Positions 35,778 to 47,822 of a DNA stretch of 64,000 nucleotides are shown here, one piece after another (the stretch's first letter is position 1; each line of letters opens with the position of its first letter). The stretch is from Agrocybe praecox (lineage: Eukaryota; Basidiomycota; Agaricomycetes; Agaricales; Agrocybaceae): contig OZ024842.1 of assembly GCA_964017145.1 (NCBI GenBank), forward strand, positions 2,418,001 to 2,482,000. The letters are read 5' to 3'. The position numbers were made by a program, and so were the translations under genes. A model generated the notes under the pieces. It saw only the letters and a list, made by a program, of their open reading frames with translations. It made no database searches and had not been told where the DNA came from.

Positions 35778-35898
35778 AGCTAGTGCTGCCGCTGCAGTGC
35801 AGTGACTTTGTAGCAGCAACTGCATGTCACAGTGAGGCGTAATGCAGTGCTACGAGGCGGCTACAAAGCCGACTGCACTCTGTGACGGTAGCACTAGC
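35778..35898. repeat. Imperfect long hairpin
   Basis: The arm GCTAGTGCTGCCGCTGCAGT (35779-) continues with GCAGTGACTTTGTAGC. It is matched in reverse complement by GCTACAAAGCCGACTGCAC and then GACGGTAGCACTAGC (about 35860-35898). Arms are about 38 bp with several mismatches around a 44-bp loop. Confidence 0.65.
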
Positions 35899-36324
35899 CC
35901 AAGCTTGGAAAGCGCAGGTGCCAGTGGTGACCCAGTCACAAACTGTGGCTGCTGGAGTTGAAAACCTCAGCCGAAGTGCCGCTCCGCCGAAGACGACGCG
36001 GATTGCTGAGTCATTCGCAGCTATACTTCCTATTATCCCATGTCTCAGCCTCCTCTCTCTGCGGTTCTGCTGCTTCCTCTGCTGCTGTCTCCTCTCTGAA
36101 TGATGCTCTGCTCTTGGTGGATGGTGCCTGTGATAGCTGGGATACCTTGTGTGGACTAACAGAGAGGTGGTGAGGTGGTTATGGGTGAATGACAAAGGTC
36201 GAGAGTAGGAATGAAGAGAGGGAGAAGTGGTGTGTGCTGGATGCAGAGGTGGGTGGGCTGAAGTGTGAGTTAGAAGAGCAAGATAGGGGGTATGGTGAAG
36301 AGAGCAGCAAAAGGACATAATGTC

Positions 36325-36418
36325 CTTTCGCTTTTTTTCTTCATCCCTTCCCTCCCCTTTCTTCCCCCTCTTCTCTCCTTTCTTTCTGATTTTCTGATTT
36401 TTTCTCCTTTTAGATCCA
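36325..36418 (+). repeat. Second polypyrimidine tract
   Basis: About 90 bp of C/T-rich sequence (CATCCCTTCCCTCCCC and similar), including a duplicated TCTGATTTTCTGATTTT. Confidence 0.65.
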
Positions 36419-38185
36419 ACAATGACGCGCAGTAGCGCGTTGCACGCAGGCAACTGGCCCTTCTGGGCACCAACAACAGGGTGCAACACTGGCCAACATC
36501 ATTAGCCTTCTACAATGGTTGCCACAACGACGACGGCGACGGCTGTGCACGGCAACGATGGGCATGTACAACGACGACGACAATGGCCACCTCGGGGATG
36601 ATGGCTCGGCTATGTACAGCTACCGACGTCGTCGTAACCAGACATCACCGTCGTCAATGGCTGGATGTAGCAAATGTACAACGTACGGCGACGTTTACAA
36701 CACGGCTACGACCAACAATGCGCAGCTGAACAGCAGCAACTCATGTGCAGAGACTCCAGCACAGCGTTGACTGCCGGCACCGCATCGCACGCAACAGGCC
36801 GCTGGCTATCCTATCGTCCTCGTCCACAACCTGCGCCCTCGTACATGCACGCCCGGTCCTCGTAACCCCCCGCTGTCGGGGTGTGTCGGGATGTGTATAC
36901 GACAGTGGGGTTTGTATGACAACATACAATGATGGACGTATGCGACGATGGGCTATGGCGACGACAGGAGCGGGTTTCGCTAGCCCTGGGAGAGGGCCCG
37001 CTTGTACAGCATCAATGTTATTGATGCTTGTATAGCGTTGATCTGGACGCTTGGCGGTGTACTGCAGATGCAGGTATGGTAAGGAGATACTGGGACAACA
37101 GCAACAATGCCTGCCATCCCTTTTCTCCTTTTTGTGTATCTTTCCTTTCATATATGTAGTATAGTATGCAGCGTAATATATATGAGTCGTCGTCACTCTC
37201 TTCATCCACACCATCCATAGCGCCGCTTTTCTGACCATGTCCAACTTCAAAATAGCTTCCGAGCGCCGCAGATTCTTGGAGAGCGCGTGCCGTATCACTA
37301 TGCCGGTAGCCATATATGCACGTAGAATATACACCCCAGAGGACGGCAAATTTATTTTTAGAGGGTAGTCACTTGAAATAGGATTAAACACTATGCTACC
37401 GGCGTACGCTGCACTCCAATGGCCCATCCGTTGTATATACACCTGCAAGCTTCAAGCTTCATCAATCATCAATCATTGCGTTATATTCAAGTTCTTATAG
37501 ACGGTCTCCAAGAGTCTATAATAGAGGTAGATACATCAAAATCTGTTGCAACGTAGTTGCAAAACTTTCATTGCAAACAATAGCGGCGGAAACAATAACC
37601 TACCTACACCATGTAAAAATAGAACAGCCCTTCTATTTATTTGATCGTCAACCGTCAACGCCGTGCTCAAGTATCCCCACATTCTTTCACCTTCCTGCCC
37701 TGCTAGAAACATGGACATTCCTGGCATGGTGTGAAATATTCGGGGGAGACAACACATGTCAGGAATAGCCTCATCATTTACTACCCAACCCCCACCTCTG
37801 TTGTTCCGATTGCAGGGAGCATACAGAAAATTAGCAATTACTACCTCAACACAAGGTACTCGACTACATGTTCAGTGGCAAGTACCTCTAACAGCAGGGC
37901 AGTGGGACCCTTTCAAGCTCTAACCTTCATTTCCTGCTCAAACTCACTCCTCACAAATGGGCACCACATCCCAACTGAACGTACTTACTAATCGAATTCC
38001 ATTCCGTCGTCTCCCACGTTGCGCACTATAAATTCAGAGATCGGCCCTGCAGTGATCTTAAATCTCTCAGGCAACTCTCAGAAGTAAGCACGCACATCCC
38101 GCATCTCGCGCCTAGGGCTACCTAGTTCCGTTTATAGCTACCATGAAGCTGGGCCGCAAGCGCTATAGGACCTCACATATTTTCT

Positions 38186-38619
38186 CCAGGCGTACGCTGG
38201 TCGTACGCTGGTCATACGCCTGATATCAGTTAGGTAAAAAATCCATTTTTTCTTTCCATTTTGATGTGTGCCGAAAATATGAAGAATATCCACAATATTT
38301 GAGATATCGAAGCTCCGATGAAAGATCTTAGTTTCAAATGTAGTTTCGTCTTTTATTATATTTTTAGTTATGACTTGTCGAACACATGATATGAGATTTT
38401 AATTTTTAATTTACTATTGCGGTTACCCAAATACCCGGTTTTCATACATGGTTTTTTGTGAGAGAATATCACCATGTATTATTCTAGTTTACATTGTCGA
38501 GATGGGCTGACTAAATTTTAAGTTTTTATGGATGTTTTCCACCAAGTAAAAACCACAGAATAAAATGATAGATTTTATGAGGTTTTGGTGTGACCCAAAA
38601 AGTTGATTTCGCTGGGGTG
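38186..38619 (-). repeat. Right AT-rich arm of a possible large inverted-repeat transposon
   Basis: Inverted counterpart of 33311-33745. Its outer end, next to a TA at 38620, is the reverse complement of CACCCCAGCGAAATCAAC. Its inner end holds a tandem CGTACGCTGGT (38191-38212). Both ends match the left arm; the middle does not align by eye. Confidence 0.6.
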
Positions 38620-39557
38620 TACATAGTCACTGCACTTCTAATCTCGCTTCTTGCCACAAATTAATTATACGAAAACTGAGGAATGGTTTGTATGAAGTAA
38701 TCGAGTGGCACTCATGGAGAAAATGGAATATTCGAGTCGGAGTAGTCTTATTGTGTTGATACTGCTCGAGGTCCGCCGCACCACTGTTGGAATGCAGCGC
38801 GCGCATGCACGAGTGTGTAGACGCGTAAAATATAGACTCTACATATCTTTGCTTTACAAGCCTCACACACCAATTGTGGGAGGAATAAAGGGCGTTTTTT
38901 TTCTTCACTTCCATCTTTCTAATAATGAAACTAACTTTGTTTAAGACTGTATCGTGCAATTCTGCCAGGGCCCAGTGGTACCTGGTAGCACGACAGTGTA
39001 TGCATTAACTAAGTTTACTGTCCATCCTGAAAAATATGGCAAGCAATATATCTCATAAGGTATCCCCCGGAAGCATGCAGGCATCCGATGTTAAAAACAA
39101 GGAAACTTGAAGAAAGAGTTGCTGCAGCCACACCAAGAGAGAAAGGCAAGACGTGGTGATCAATCACTCCAATGATAATAGATCCGATAGAAATTCTGAT
39201 AGACGACTACAGGTAAAACTAATGGTCTAAGCCAACACAAACGCGCCTGACACAAGAAAGACCACGGTGTCGAAATTGGGAATGAGGAACTGGTACACAT
39301 TACTCGATTTTTCTCAAGTTGAAGTGGACTCTCGCCGAGATCACCGACCACTTCGAAGTTCTCACGCCGTAGTCCAACCATGGGGTTCCCGCTCACCGTG
39401 CACGTGCTGTGAGCGTCAATGCCAAATGCCAAATGGTCATCGCCTCGTAGTATTTGTCCTTTGATGGCTAGCATAAATAAACGAAACCATTGATGCAATG
39501 AGGCTGAGCTTTCTCAACTCAACCACAAAGTAGTATCATACACAACGGCTGGCACCG

Positions 39558-41905
39558 ATGTATCAACCAAATCCTGGACCTACTGCAAACTACGCGGACC
39601 CATATTATGATCCACCAAGTCAACCTCTCTATCGAGGCTCCGGCGACGTCAAGGACCCCTATGAAGGCGGGCGCTTCAAACCCAAAAAGACCATAAACGA
39701 TCCCTTTTTTCTGATATTCTTTGTTCTCCAGGCAAGTTCATCTGGGGCCCGATGCTTATGTCCAATATTTAAAGTCTAGTTATGCAGCTGCTTGGTTATG
39801 CGGCACTATCAGGAACAGCACTCCATACATGGATATCACAAGGTGGGCTGGGAGGCGGGCTGGGTAAAGGTGGAGGCCAATCCGGCACTCCTGTGACGTT
39901 GAATAGGTGCGATATAGCTCATTATTCCAATACTCATTCTGATATATGCTTTGCGCCCAGGAGCACCGTTTACCTTCTTCTCCTCGTTGCTGCAGCTGCA
40001 GTGTTGCTGTCGGTGGTATATCTCATGTTGACACGCATATTCACGAAAACAATCATGCACATAACATTAATTCTCAGCATCGCCCTGAACATGTAAGTCT
40101 ATACGACCACTAAGAGGTAAACTAACGTTTTAACCTTACTTCACAGTGGTATCTGTGTCTATTATTGGATTACAAAGTACTGGTGTACGTTCTACAAATT
40201 TTCATTGTCTTTGTTGCTTGCTCATTGATATCCTTTCTTCAGCTGGCGCTATTATATTTACCATAATAGCTGTCCTTTCTGTCCTATCCTACTTCGGGTT
40301 TAGATCGCGTATACCTTTGGCTTCTTTACTTCTTCAAGTTGTGATGGACGTTTCCAAGCATCATACTAGTGTCTACGCTGTGGCATTTACCGCCCTGTTC
40401 ATTCAAGCAGCTCTATCAGTGTCTGTAGACCAGCTTTGTTGTCCCTGTTTACCATTCTGACATCCTGGATAGGTGGTACACGTTCACCGTTATAGCGACG
40501 TATTCAAAGTGGACTCCAGGAAACCCTTGTAAGTGGTCCTGATCTCAATAATTTCTACATTTTTTTCATCCTGTCTTCCAGCTTGTGAGACTGGATCAAG
40601 CTGCTCGAGCGGCAAGGTCGCGGGTTTGATTTTCTACGAGACCTTTTCTTTCCTGTGGACGTCACAAGTTACTGGAAATGTTGCTTTGGCCACCCTCGCT
40701 GGAGGTCCCTATGGATCATGGTATTATTTCGGCCCTCGTGACCTTGGAGAAATGGTATGTATTGTCCAGTTGGTTGACAAGTGGAATATGTTCTTATATA
40801 TCTACGTCAATTTTGTCAGCCCAAGCATCCCACCCTCTCCGCATTTGGGCGTGCATCTACCCTTTCACTGGGTTCGATTGCCTTTGGCTCGCTGATCGTC
40901 ACTATTTTGGAGCTTATTAAATTGATTCTCAATGCTGCTCAACAGAATGCCAATGCTGATGGACATCGTCAGTTCAAACTCATTCTTCTTTCTACTTGCT
41001 CCCTGACTGAACACATCAATCTATAGCCATTGAAGCATGCCTCGCATGTTGTGCTGCCTGCTTTATCGGTATCATTGAAAGCCTTGTCGAGTATTTCAAC
41101 AGATACGCATATATTGAAATCGGTAAGCGACTTGCATTGCAATTTTGAGACTTATTTTCAAATGTTTGCTTTTCCTTAGCCCTGTATGGGAAAGCATATA
41201 TTCCAGCAGCCAAAGATACTTGGAGGCTGTTCAAAGACAGAGGTTCGCTTTTATTGATGACTTTAAATAGCACGATGCTGACATCCTAACTAGGTATCGA
41301 TGCACTTGTCAATGACTCCTTAGTTGGAATGAGTAAGTATCGGCGTAACCTCTTTTTAACTTCTTCTAATCTCTTTGAAAAGCCTTGATGTGGGGAGCTT
41401 ATGCTATCGGAGTGCTGTGCTCTTTATTCGGATATCTATACCTGAGATGTGAGCTTTTCCATTGGTATACCCATGAGCACAGGCTAAATAGGATTCACTA
41501 TAAGTCACTGCGCCTTCATATAATGTAGACGGCCAATATACCGCACCGGTCATTTTATTCTCATTTGTGATTGGCATGGTCTGCTGTAAGTCCTGATTCG
41601 AGTCCCGTCTGTACTTGAATCATGTGCTAATATCCCTGTGCAGCTATGACAATGTCGTCCGCAATTGAAGCCGGAGTCTCTACCATGTAAGTATCTCTCA
41701 CATATCCCAGAAATTCACCACTAAGACCCGACACTAGTTTTGTCGGCCTTGGGGAAGATCCCCAAGTTTTGGCAATCAGGGCTCCCGCCTTGTTCGCGGT
41801 AATTATTCTTCTTTGCATCCTATTCAGAGTAACTATCTAATAGATTTACTGCAGATGATCGCGGAGACATACCCACATGTTACTGCTGGTGTACCTAGAG
41901 AGTGA
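39558..41905 (+). CDS. PNS1: Choline-transporter-like membrane protein (CTL/PNS1)
   Basis: Multi-pass plasma-membrane protein of the choline-transporter-like family. Start MYQPNPGPTANYADPYYDPP, a Pro/Tyr-rich cytosolic tail, then KKTINDPFFLIFFVLQ into the first helix. Further helices include AVLLSVVYLMLTRIF, HITLILSIALNIGICVYYW, AGAIIFTIIAVLSVLSYFGF, the family segments FLWTSQVTGNVALATLAGGP YGSWYYFGP and HPTLSAFGRASTLSLGSIAF GSLIV, then AYIEIALYGKAYIPAAKDTW and PVILFSFVIGMVC. It ends FVGLGEDPQVLAIRAPALFA and AETYPHVTAGVPRE. About fifteen short exons. The order of blocks and their spacing match PNS1-like fungal proteins. Yeast PNS1 is not needed for choline uptake, so the substrate is open. 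Confidence 0.9.
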
Positions 41906-42046
41906 TTTGATTGTTGAGAATTGTCATATTTCATACTATCTCCTTAGCAGTATTACGTCATATCATGTGCTATCTATTAAATGTCTGCTGTATGAGTGAT
42001 TCATTTGCGCAGTTGTGCTTCACTTCAACTCTCCTCCTTCCTCGCA

Positions 42047-42916
42047 ATGCGGAAAACCCTGTATTTTGCCACTTTTGCTGCAGTAGCCATTATCCTAACT
42101 ATCGTCCGTCTCTTTGCATATCGGCGATAGTAGTAAGGTGCTAATCATCACGTAGAATGCCATTTCCGCGCGTCGACGAGACTGGTACGCTGGCTGACGC
42201 AAACTTAAGATACTTCACTCTGATTGTTATCGCATGGACTCAGGCTGGTTGTCCGCTACGAGGAAATCCTGTATACCAAAGTTACTGTGACATACGGTCT
42301 AGTTCAACGCTGCGAGCTCAGTGTTTTTGAGATCCCATCTCCAGGCTCGGACAACGGCACAATATCAAGGCGCAGCTACGAATGTCGCAATTTCCCAGCG
42401 TCTGTATCTGATCGCTGTGAGAAGGAGAACAAGAACTTCTGTGCAGCATGGACCAGCGCTGGATATCTTGACCAGATAGCTATCGGGTTTGGTGCGGTTT
42501 CTTTGTTCGCTATCTTGTTTGGCGTTAGCACGCATTCGAGGAGAAGGAGGATCTGGAAGGCGGTCGCGGGTCTTTTGATCCTGCAATGTACGATCCATAT
42601 CTGTGACTATTTCTTTTCTTTTCTTCACCTGTGTTTTGGATAGCCACTTGTCAACTTATCACCTTTGGAGTGATCACGGAGATGTACAGGAGCGCCGCTT
42701 ACCCAACCTTTGAGAGAGCTCGTCCAGGTAAATTGCTATTTCTCATCTGGTACTCGCTTTGTAATGGCGGTCGTCTCAGGTCTGGCCTATGTTCTACATA
42801 CGATATCCTGGATACTCACCATTTTAGTCGCCCTGGGAGTCATCTTGACAGGGTTTTCCGCAAAAGCTGGTCACAGATGGGCGGCTGGGAATCGTGCATA
42901 CCACCCAATAGCATAG
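42047..42916 (+). CDS. Four-helix membrane protein of unknown function
   Basis: Not recognised beyond topology. Helix 1 is MRKTLYFATFAAVAIILTIV at the start, then an extracellular-looking Cys-containing loop (VVRYEEILYTKVTVTYGLVQ RC to CEKENKNFCAAWTSAGY). Helix 2 is IAIGFGAVSLFAILFGV, then a basic turn THSRRRRIWK, helix 3 AVAGLLILQSTCQLITFGVI and helix 4 GLAYVLHTISWILTILVALG, ending AYHPIA. This is a SUR7/claudin-like layout, inferred from topology only. The last two introns are clear. The first junction is not: the helix 1 exon runs into an in-frame TAG at once after FAYRR, and no GT donor in phase 2 is available to reach the exon LRLVVRYEE. The model may be missing an exon, or the allele may be damaged. 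Confidence 0.6.
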
Positions 42917-43068
42917 GAAAGCACTTCTCTCTTCTTTTTTTTCTGGTACAAGATACGTGACATTGAAGGTCTATTACTACAGTAAATATCGTATATATGT
43001 AAATCGTCATTTTAAAAGTGTCTGAACTGTATTATATATTATTGTGCATGATGTATACACGATCCGCA

Positions 43069-44804
43069 TCAAACCATTCCTTTCTTCATGTTGTCGAACT
43101 TACTCTCAGTATAGGCAAGCCAATTGTTACTCCTCTCGAGGCCACCCATGGAATCTTTTACAATGGTAACAAGACTCCTTCCGGGTTGAGGATCCTTTCC
43201 AGTTCCACCTTCCATCCCTTCTCTCGAAGAGCCCTTGTCGCCGCTGAGTTCCCAGAACATGCTGCCACCCAGATTTTCCCTTTTAATATATTCTCCCTTC
43301 CATTTCGCGACTTCCTCAGTGTCAAAGCTGATCATTTCCCTCTTGCTCTGGTCATATGACCAACTGGCGACAGAGTTCGAGTCGTTGGCGACAGTCGAAC
43401 CAGGCAAGGGAAGAACGCGATAATCGTAAACGCCTTGTTCCCAAGTTCCTTGACCTACACCTGAGAAGGCTTTGTTGGGGCCGTCTGTGTTAGCAAAAGA
43501 GCGGCCGTAAAGGGGGACACCAAGCACAAGTTTGTCGCGCAATACGCCCTTGCTGATGAAGAAGTTGACAGCACCTGAAGCACTGAGAGCCCCGCCATAG
43601 AGGTTGGCTTGGTGGTTCGCGACAGGGTCCCAACTACCGGCTAACATACAGAAATTTCAGAAAATGAGCAGAGGATCATTAAATAGAAGAATACTAACAG
43701 AAATCATAGGCCATCAAGTTCCAGAAATCAAGATAGGCGTCCATTTCTGCGACACGTAAAATATTGTAGTTAGACGGACCACAAGGCGCAGCAATCTGAA
43801 TTGTAAAAGTTAGTGAAAGTCCATGTAAACGAGGGCCATCGCCATCAACATACCGTCAAAAGAAACTTGCACCCAGAACCCTTCTTGGCCTGATGCTTGT
43901 CCAATGCAGCTCGCATTTCCTTGAGCAACGAGACGTATCCAACAGCCTGTGCATCATTTGTGGGGTATTCGTAATCGACATCCAAACCGTCCAGACCGTA
44001 GTCCTCTAACAACTTGACCGAGCTTTCCACAAATTTAGCACGCAAAGTGGGATTGATGACGACAGTGTGGAAATTGGGCGAGTATGTCCATCCTCCGATG
44101 CTCAACATCACCTTCAGGTGACGGTTCTGCTTTTTGAGATTGTAGATGGCTTTGAAGTTGCCATATAAGTTATTGCCGACGTCATTCCATGAGTCGCCTG
44201 GGTAATGGATATCTTGGTCTGCCCACAGGTCGGAGAGGTAGACTTCGCCGGTATCGGGCTTGACGTTTGCAAAAGCATATAAGATGTGGCTGACGGTGGC
44301 AAAAACGATGAGAAACAATCAAATAAGTATCATCACATATTACGCACGTCAAATCATTCACAGGTATGAGTGAAGGCGGGAACTTTCGTCCATAGATACC
44401 CCTAATCGAAGACAAGGACGTTCAGTATCCTGCAATAGTAGCTTGAAGAGAAACATACCAATTAACAAAGCTACCAGGCAAATGTCAGCCAATGTGGTAG
44501 GGGTAGGCAGTAACAACGCAATGACGTACTATCCAACACTGTATTTACCATCGCAAGGCATGGTTGGATCTTCAGTCGAACAGGGTTTATTCTTCTCTGG
44601 TATATGTTGTTGCGGAGGCTGGGGCGATTCTGGTATCCGCTCAGGTTCACGAACTGAGTACTGTCCTACTTTGTAGAAGACGAGGGCGACGAGAAAAATG
44701 AGGATAACAAGAAACGCCCGACGATGGGTAGAAGAAGGTTCCTTTTTGTGAAGTTGGGGGTCCTCTGAGGTTGGAACTGGTTGATAAGAAGTGTTCGAAG
44801 CCAT
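43069..44804 (-). CDS. GH18 chitinase with N-terminal membrane anchor
   Basis: Glycoside hydrolase family 18 endochitinase. The N-terminus ([17 protein letters not shown]) is cytosolic, followed by one helix ([18 protein letters not shown]), so this is a type II membrane protein or a protein cleaved after insertion. The TIM barrel follows: [57 protein letters not shown], the catalytic [10 protein letters not shown] (DxxDxDxE), [52 protein letters not shown] and [14 protein letters not shown]. Catalytic Asp and Glu and the barrel Trp are all present. About seven exons; stop 43069. The long acidic insert [17 protein letters not shown] is typical of subgroup A fungal chitinases. Likely role: cell-wall remodelling. 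Confidence 0.93.
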
Positions 44805-45103
44805 GACATGAATGTCTCCCGGTTCTTATATTGTTCTTTAGACGCGGGCTGCGCGCACTGATGGCAAACGCGGAGTACTCTCGTCACTCGTGACGAGTCA
44901 GCTCAAATTCGAATGTCTTGAGAACAACATGACAACATTCATATCCTTCTCTGCATATCCTGAGTCCTCCTTCACATTATACTACCGATAAGTACCTAAT
45001 TCGACACTTTCCGCATCAACCGCAGTCCGCGAACTCGATGTTACAGTGCTGGAACCTCCACCCAGAGTCTCAAACGAGCTTCCAAGCTCTCCTCCTAGAT
45101 TTC

Positions 45104-46842
45104 CTACCGTAAAAAGCTCTTTTCATCATCAGTGTACCCAAATTCATCACTACTCCCACTCGACGGCGCCATAACTGAAGTGAACACAATAGAAGGCAAC
45201 GATGTCCCATTGTGTGCTCGGTTCCCAAACACAGACTTGACCGTCCTTCCTTTCGGATCCTTTGCTGAGCGAAGGTTCAATTGAAGACGCGAAATCATGA
45301 TCGAGGTCAAGATTTGGCTGAAACTGTAACGAAAGGTGTTGCGTCAGGGGCAGACCACAGCAAATATAGACGTTTCTATCCTTACCTTGCTCCGACAGCT
45401 TTGAGATCCCCTTGAGCCAGCTACACGGTTACGATTAATGGTTTTCAGAACCCAGCCGAGCAATAAATAACTCACAAAATAGATCAATGTGTTCATCAAG
45501 TTCACCCCGAATATTGTTAGGAAATACAAGGTACCATCACGCAGCATGATTTCCACGGTACTGAAATTTGGACAAAGAAGAATCAGCGACTGTAATCAGA
45601 GTTGATAGGCTGGAAATTTCTCACGTCATCCGCCCATGCCGTCGTAAGTAAGTCGCGGTCTTCCAAAGAGTAAGGACGAATATGCAGGTGTCGGTGACAA
45701 GGGGTGCACCCCATAAGGCAGCTACCGCGACGGTTTATGAGTCCCAGCACGACAACGATTGAACGATCCAGGGGGTCACTTTTGACTTACCAAAGGATGA
45801 ATTTTTTCCCGTTAACACGCAACCTTGCCGAACAACGATAAAGAGATGCTACGGGACCCAAAATAAAAATAAAAATAACTCACCTGGGAACCCAGGAGGT
45901 TGCGGTACGCCTTTCAATAAACGATCAGCAAACTGAAATGACGACTTGACTTACTCCATACTCACGCATGCCATTATGCACCGCCCATCCGGATGCAATG
46001 ACCTGTCCACAAACGAGAAAAAGAAGAAAGTAAAGAATCTTTTTGCTGCCTAGGTAAAGGGCGTAAACCCTCATTGTCATGATCACTAATTGGAAAATTT
46101 GAGGTCATGAAGAACATGAAAGAAGAACAGATGGGCAGACTGACGCTCTGCAACTGTAGAATCATCGTTGAGTTTTTTTTTAGTCGCAACAATAGTCTTG
46201 GCCGACTTACCTGCCACTAGAGCGGTCGTTGCTGCTCCTGCGAACCGCACATAACGACCACACCTTTTAAACCAAAGGATACTTAGCAAGGTATTTGATA
46301 TTAGGATGGTCGAGAGATAACGAACATCTAGTCAAAGGGAGGGCTCGTTAATAATTACTCGAAATTTTACAATTGTCGTAAGAATTACCGAATCTGTCCA
46401 AGTAGTTTCATGAAAAGCTGTTGGGTGTCCTTAAGTATTCAAGGTGGGTGATTTATCGATGCGCATACTCACCGACTTGGATAACGATATATTGTAGATG
46501 AGTGACATATCGGTTGAGGTAGAATAGTAAAGTAGGAAGATTGAATGGCTGCGACCATATCTTTTCTACCTGAAAAAAATTATTTTAGAAGGATGAAAAG
46601 CAGGATTGCGGATTGTAAAATACTTCATCATCGAAAGTCAACACTTTCACAAGTCAAAGTCAATGATTTAGACGAATTAATACATGAATAAAACAACTGA
46701 CTGTGATCGTACACCAGCATAACATAGTTTGAAGTATGGAATTCATAATTGCCTAGTCTGCTTTTTATGAGCCCCGATTTGTTTGTAGTCGTGTAAGAGG
46801 GACTCACAAATGAGCAAAAGCGATTGGTATAGGTAAAGGCAT
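45104..46842 (-). CDS. DUF6533-type seven-helix membrane protein
   Basis: Basidiomycete-expanded membrane protein family of unknown function, with GPCR-like topology. Start MPLPIPIAFAHL at 46842. The DUF6533 signature follows as VLTFDDEVEKIWSQPFNLPT LLFYLNRYV. Further pieces are CGRYVRFAGAATTALVA, MRVYALYLGSKKILYFLLFL VCGQVIASGWAV, a short PQPPGFPG exon, ALWGAPLVTDTCIFVLTLWK, RDGTLYFLTIFGVNLMNTLI YF and SFSQILTSIMISRLQLNLRS A, then a polar tail ending DDEKSFLR. Many short exons; several joins between 45600 and 46700 were judged by eye and some may be wrong, including a small exon after the DUF6533 segment. Possible pseudogenisation cannot be excluded but the ends are intact. Confidence 0.75.
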
Positions 46843-47822
46843 GTCACAGGGACGACAGAACAGGGCGTGCGGGTTTCTTGGCCTTGGATCCGGTTGTGTG
46901 TTATATACCCACCTACAAGAGAAATCGTTCACTAATCGAGTTTGAGGCCCCCCCTCAAAGACCTGTCAGTCCTAATTGCTTTTGGTGGAAGGAAACAAGG
47001 TCCGCTCTATGTCACCACCGGCCAGAAATACGAAGGTAAAGCCAGTGAGATCGATCAAGTGCTTTTTATGACGAGTAGTCCGATGATGGGCATTATCGCC
47101 AAAGGAATGATAGTCAACCTGTGAGAATGCTTTCCCATACGCATGTTTGCAATGGGAACATAGAAATGTCAGTAGGACTGCTCGCTTAAAGGCGACCATG
47201 TACGACAAGGATTCTTATCAAACGGTACCCAGTATACCGGGCACCGAGTGCAGGACTGCAATTTTACCACGAGATAGTACTCTCCCAGATCGCCAGGAGG
47301 ATAGAAAGAGGGTGTACTTAATTTGTAGTAGTCGCCTGATGAACAAAAACACGTGCACATAAGTCGTCGGCAACGAATCTCATACCTCTATAAGTACTTA
47401 CTACGAACCCACGAGCAATTATTGTCCTCCACCTCGTTCCGTGTTCATGAAAAGTCCCACTCCAGTCAGTGAACAATTTCTTGAGTGAATATCAGACTTG
47501 GGCGCTCCATGGCAGCCGCCGCTGTCAGAATTAAAAGTGGCTGGGAAGTGCGCAGTGATGTGATCGTGCGTGACTGAACTCCTCCCACAGAGACTGGTCA
47601 AAATAAGCCTCTGGCCTTCTTGATTGACGGATCCCGTTTGTAAGTATTCGTTCGAAGCTTCCTGGTCGACCTTCCGAAGATCCTCCCCGACTATCTTCCT
47701 CAGAACCGCTCGTGTCCTCATGATATATTTATTGAAGCGGAAAATATCCAGCTTAATCCCGGACATGATATATAGCGATTCCTAAAGTTTCTGTGTCTAG
47801 TTTCGTCTTCATCTAGGCAATC
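46843..47822. other. Divergent intergenic region, no gene seen
   Basis: 980 bp between the DUF6533 and CBM1 genes. Several open frames of 60-115 codons occur on both strands, none with a recognisable motif or convincing splice context. A short palindrome (GAGGCCCCCCCTC) lies near 46943. Confidence 0.5.

Larger units (their letters stand above)
32910..39557. other. Gene desert, 6.6 kb, repeat- and simple-sequence-rich
   Basis: No supportable gene. Both strands contain long open frames, but these are low-complexity artefacts of ACA/ACG runs and pyrimidine tracts. Local structures (inverted arms, CT tracts, tandem repeats, hairpins) are listed separately. The last 930 bp before the PNS1-like gene (38620-39557) hold no feature other than its promoter. 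Confidence 0.7.

Noticed and set aside
35827..36489. 220-codon minus-strand frame and overlapping plus-strand frames
   Set aside because: Low-complexity basic sequence from pyrimidine runs, no start context, introns or motif.
36860..36920. Small inverted repeat CCCCGCTGTCG / CGACAGTGGGG
   Set aside because: Arms of 11 bp with one mismatch around a short loop; too small to call a terminator or element in fungal DNA.
36481..37448. Overlapping frames on both strands in a CpG- and ACG-rich stretch
   Set aside because: No recognised protein motif; several frames overlap at the same place, as expected for biased sequence.
39160..39498. 112-codon minus-strand frame before the PNS1-like gene
   Set aside because: No motif and it occupies the presumed promoter; not supported as a gene.
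46942..47766. Several 60-115-codon frames between the DUF6533 and CBM1 genes
   Set aside because: No motif, no plausible intron joins; probably chance.
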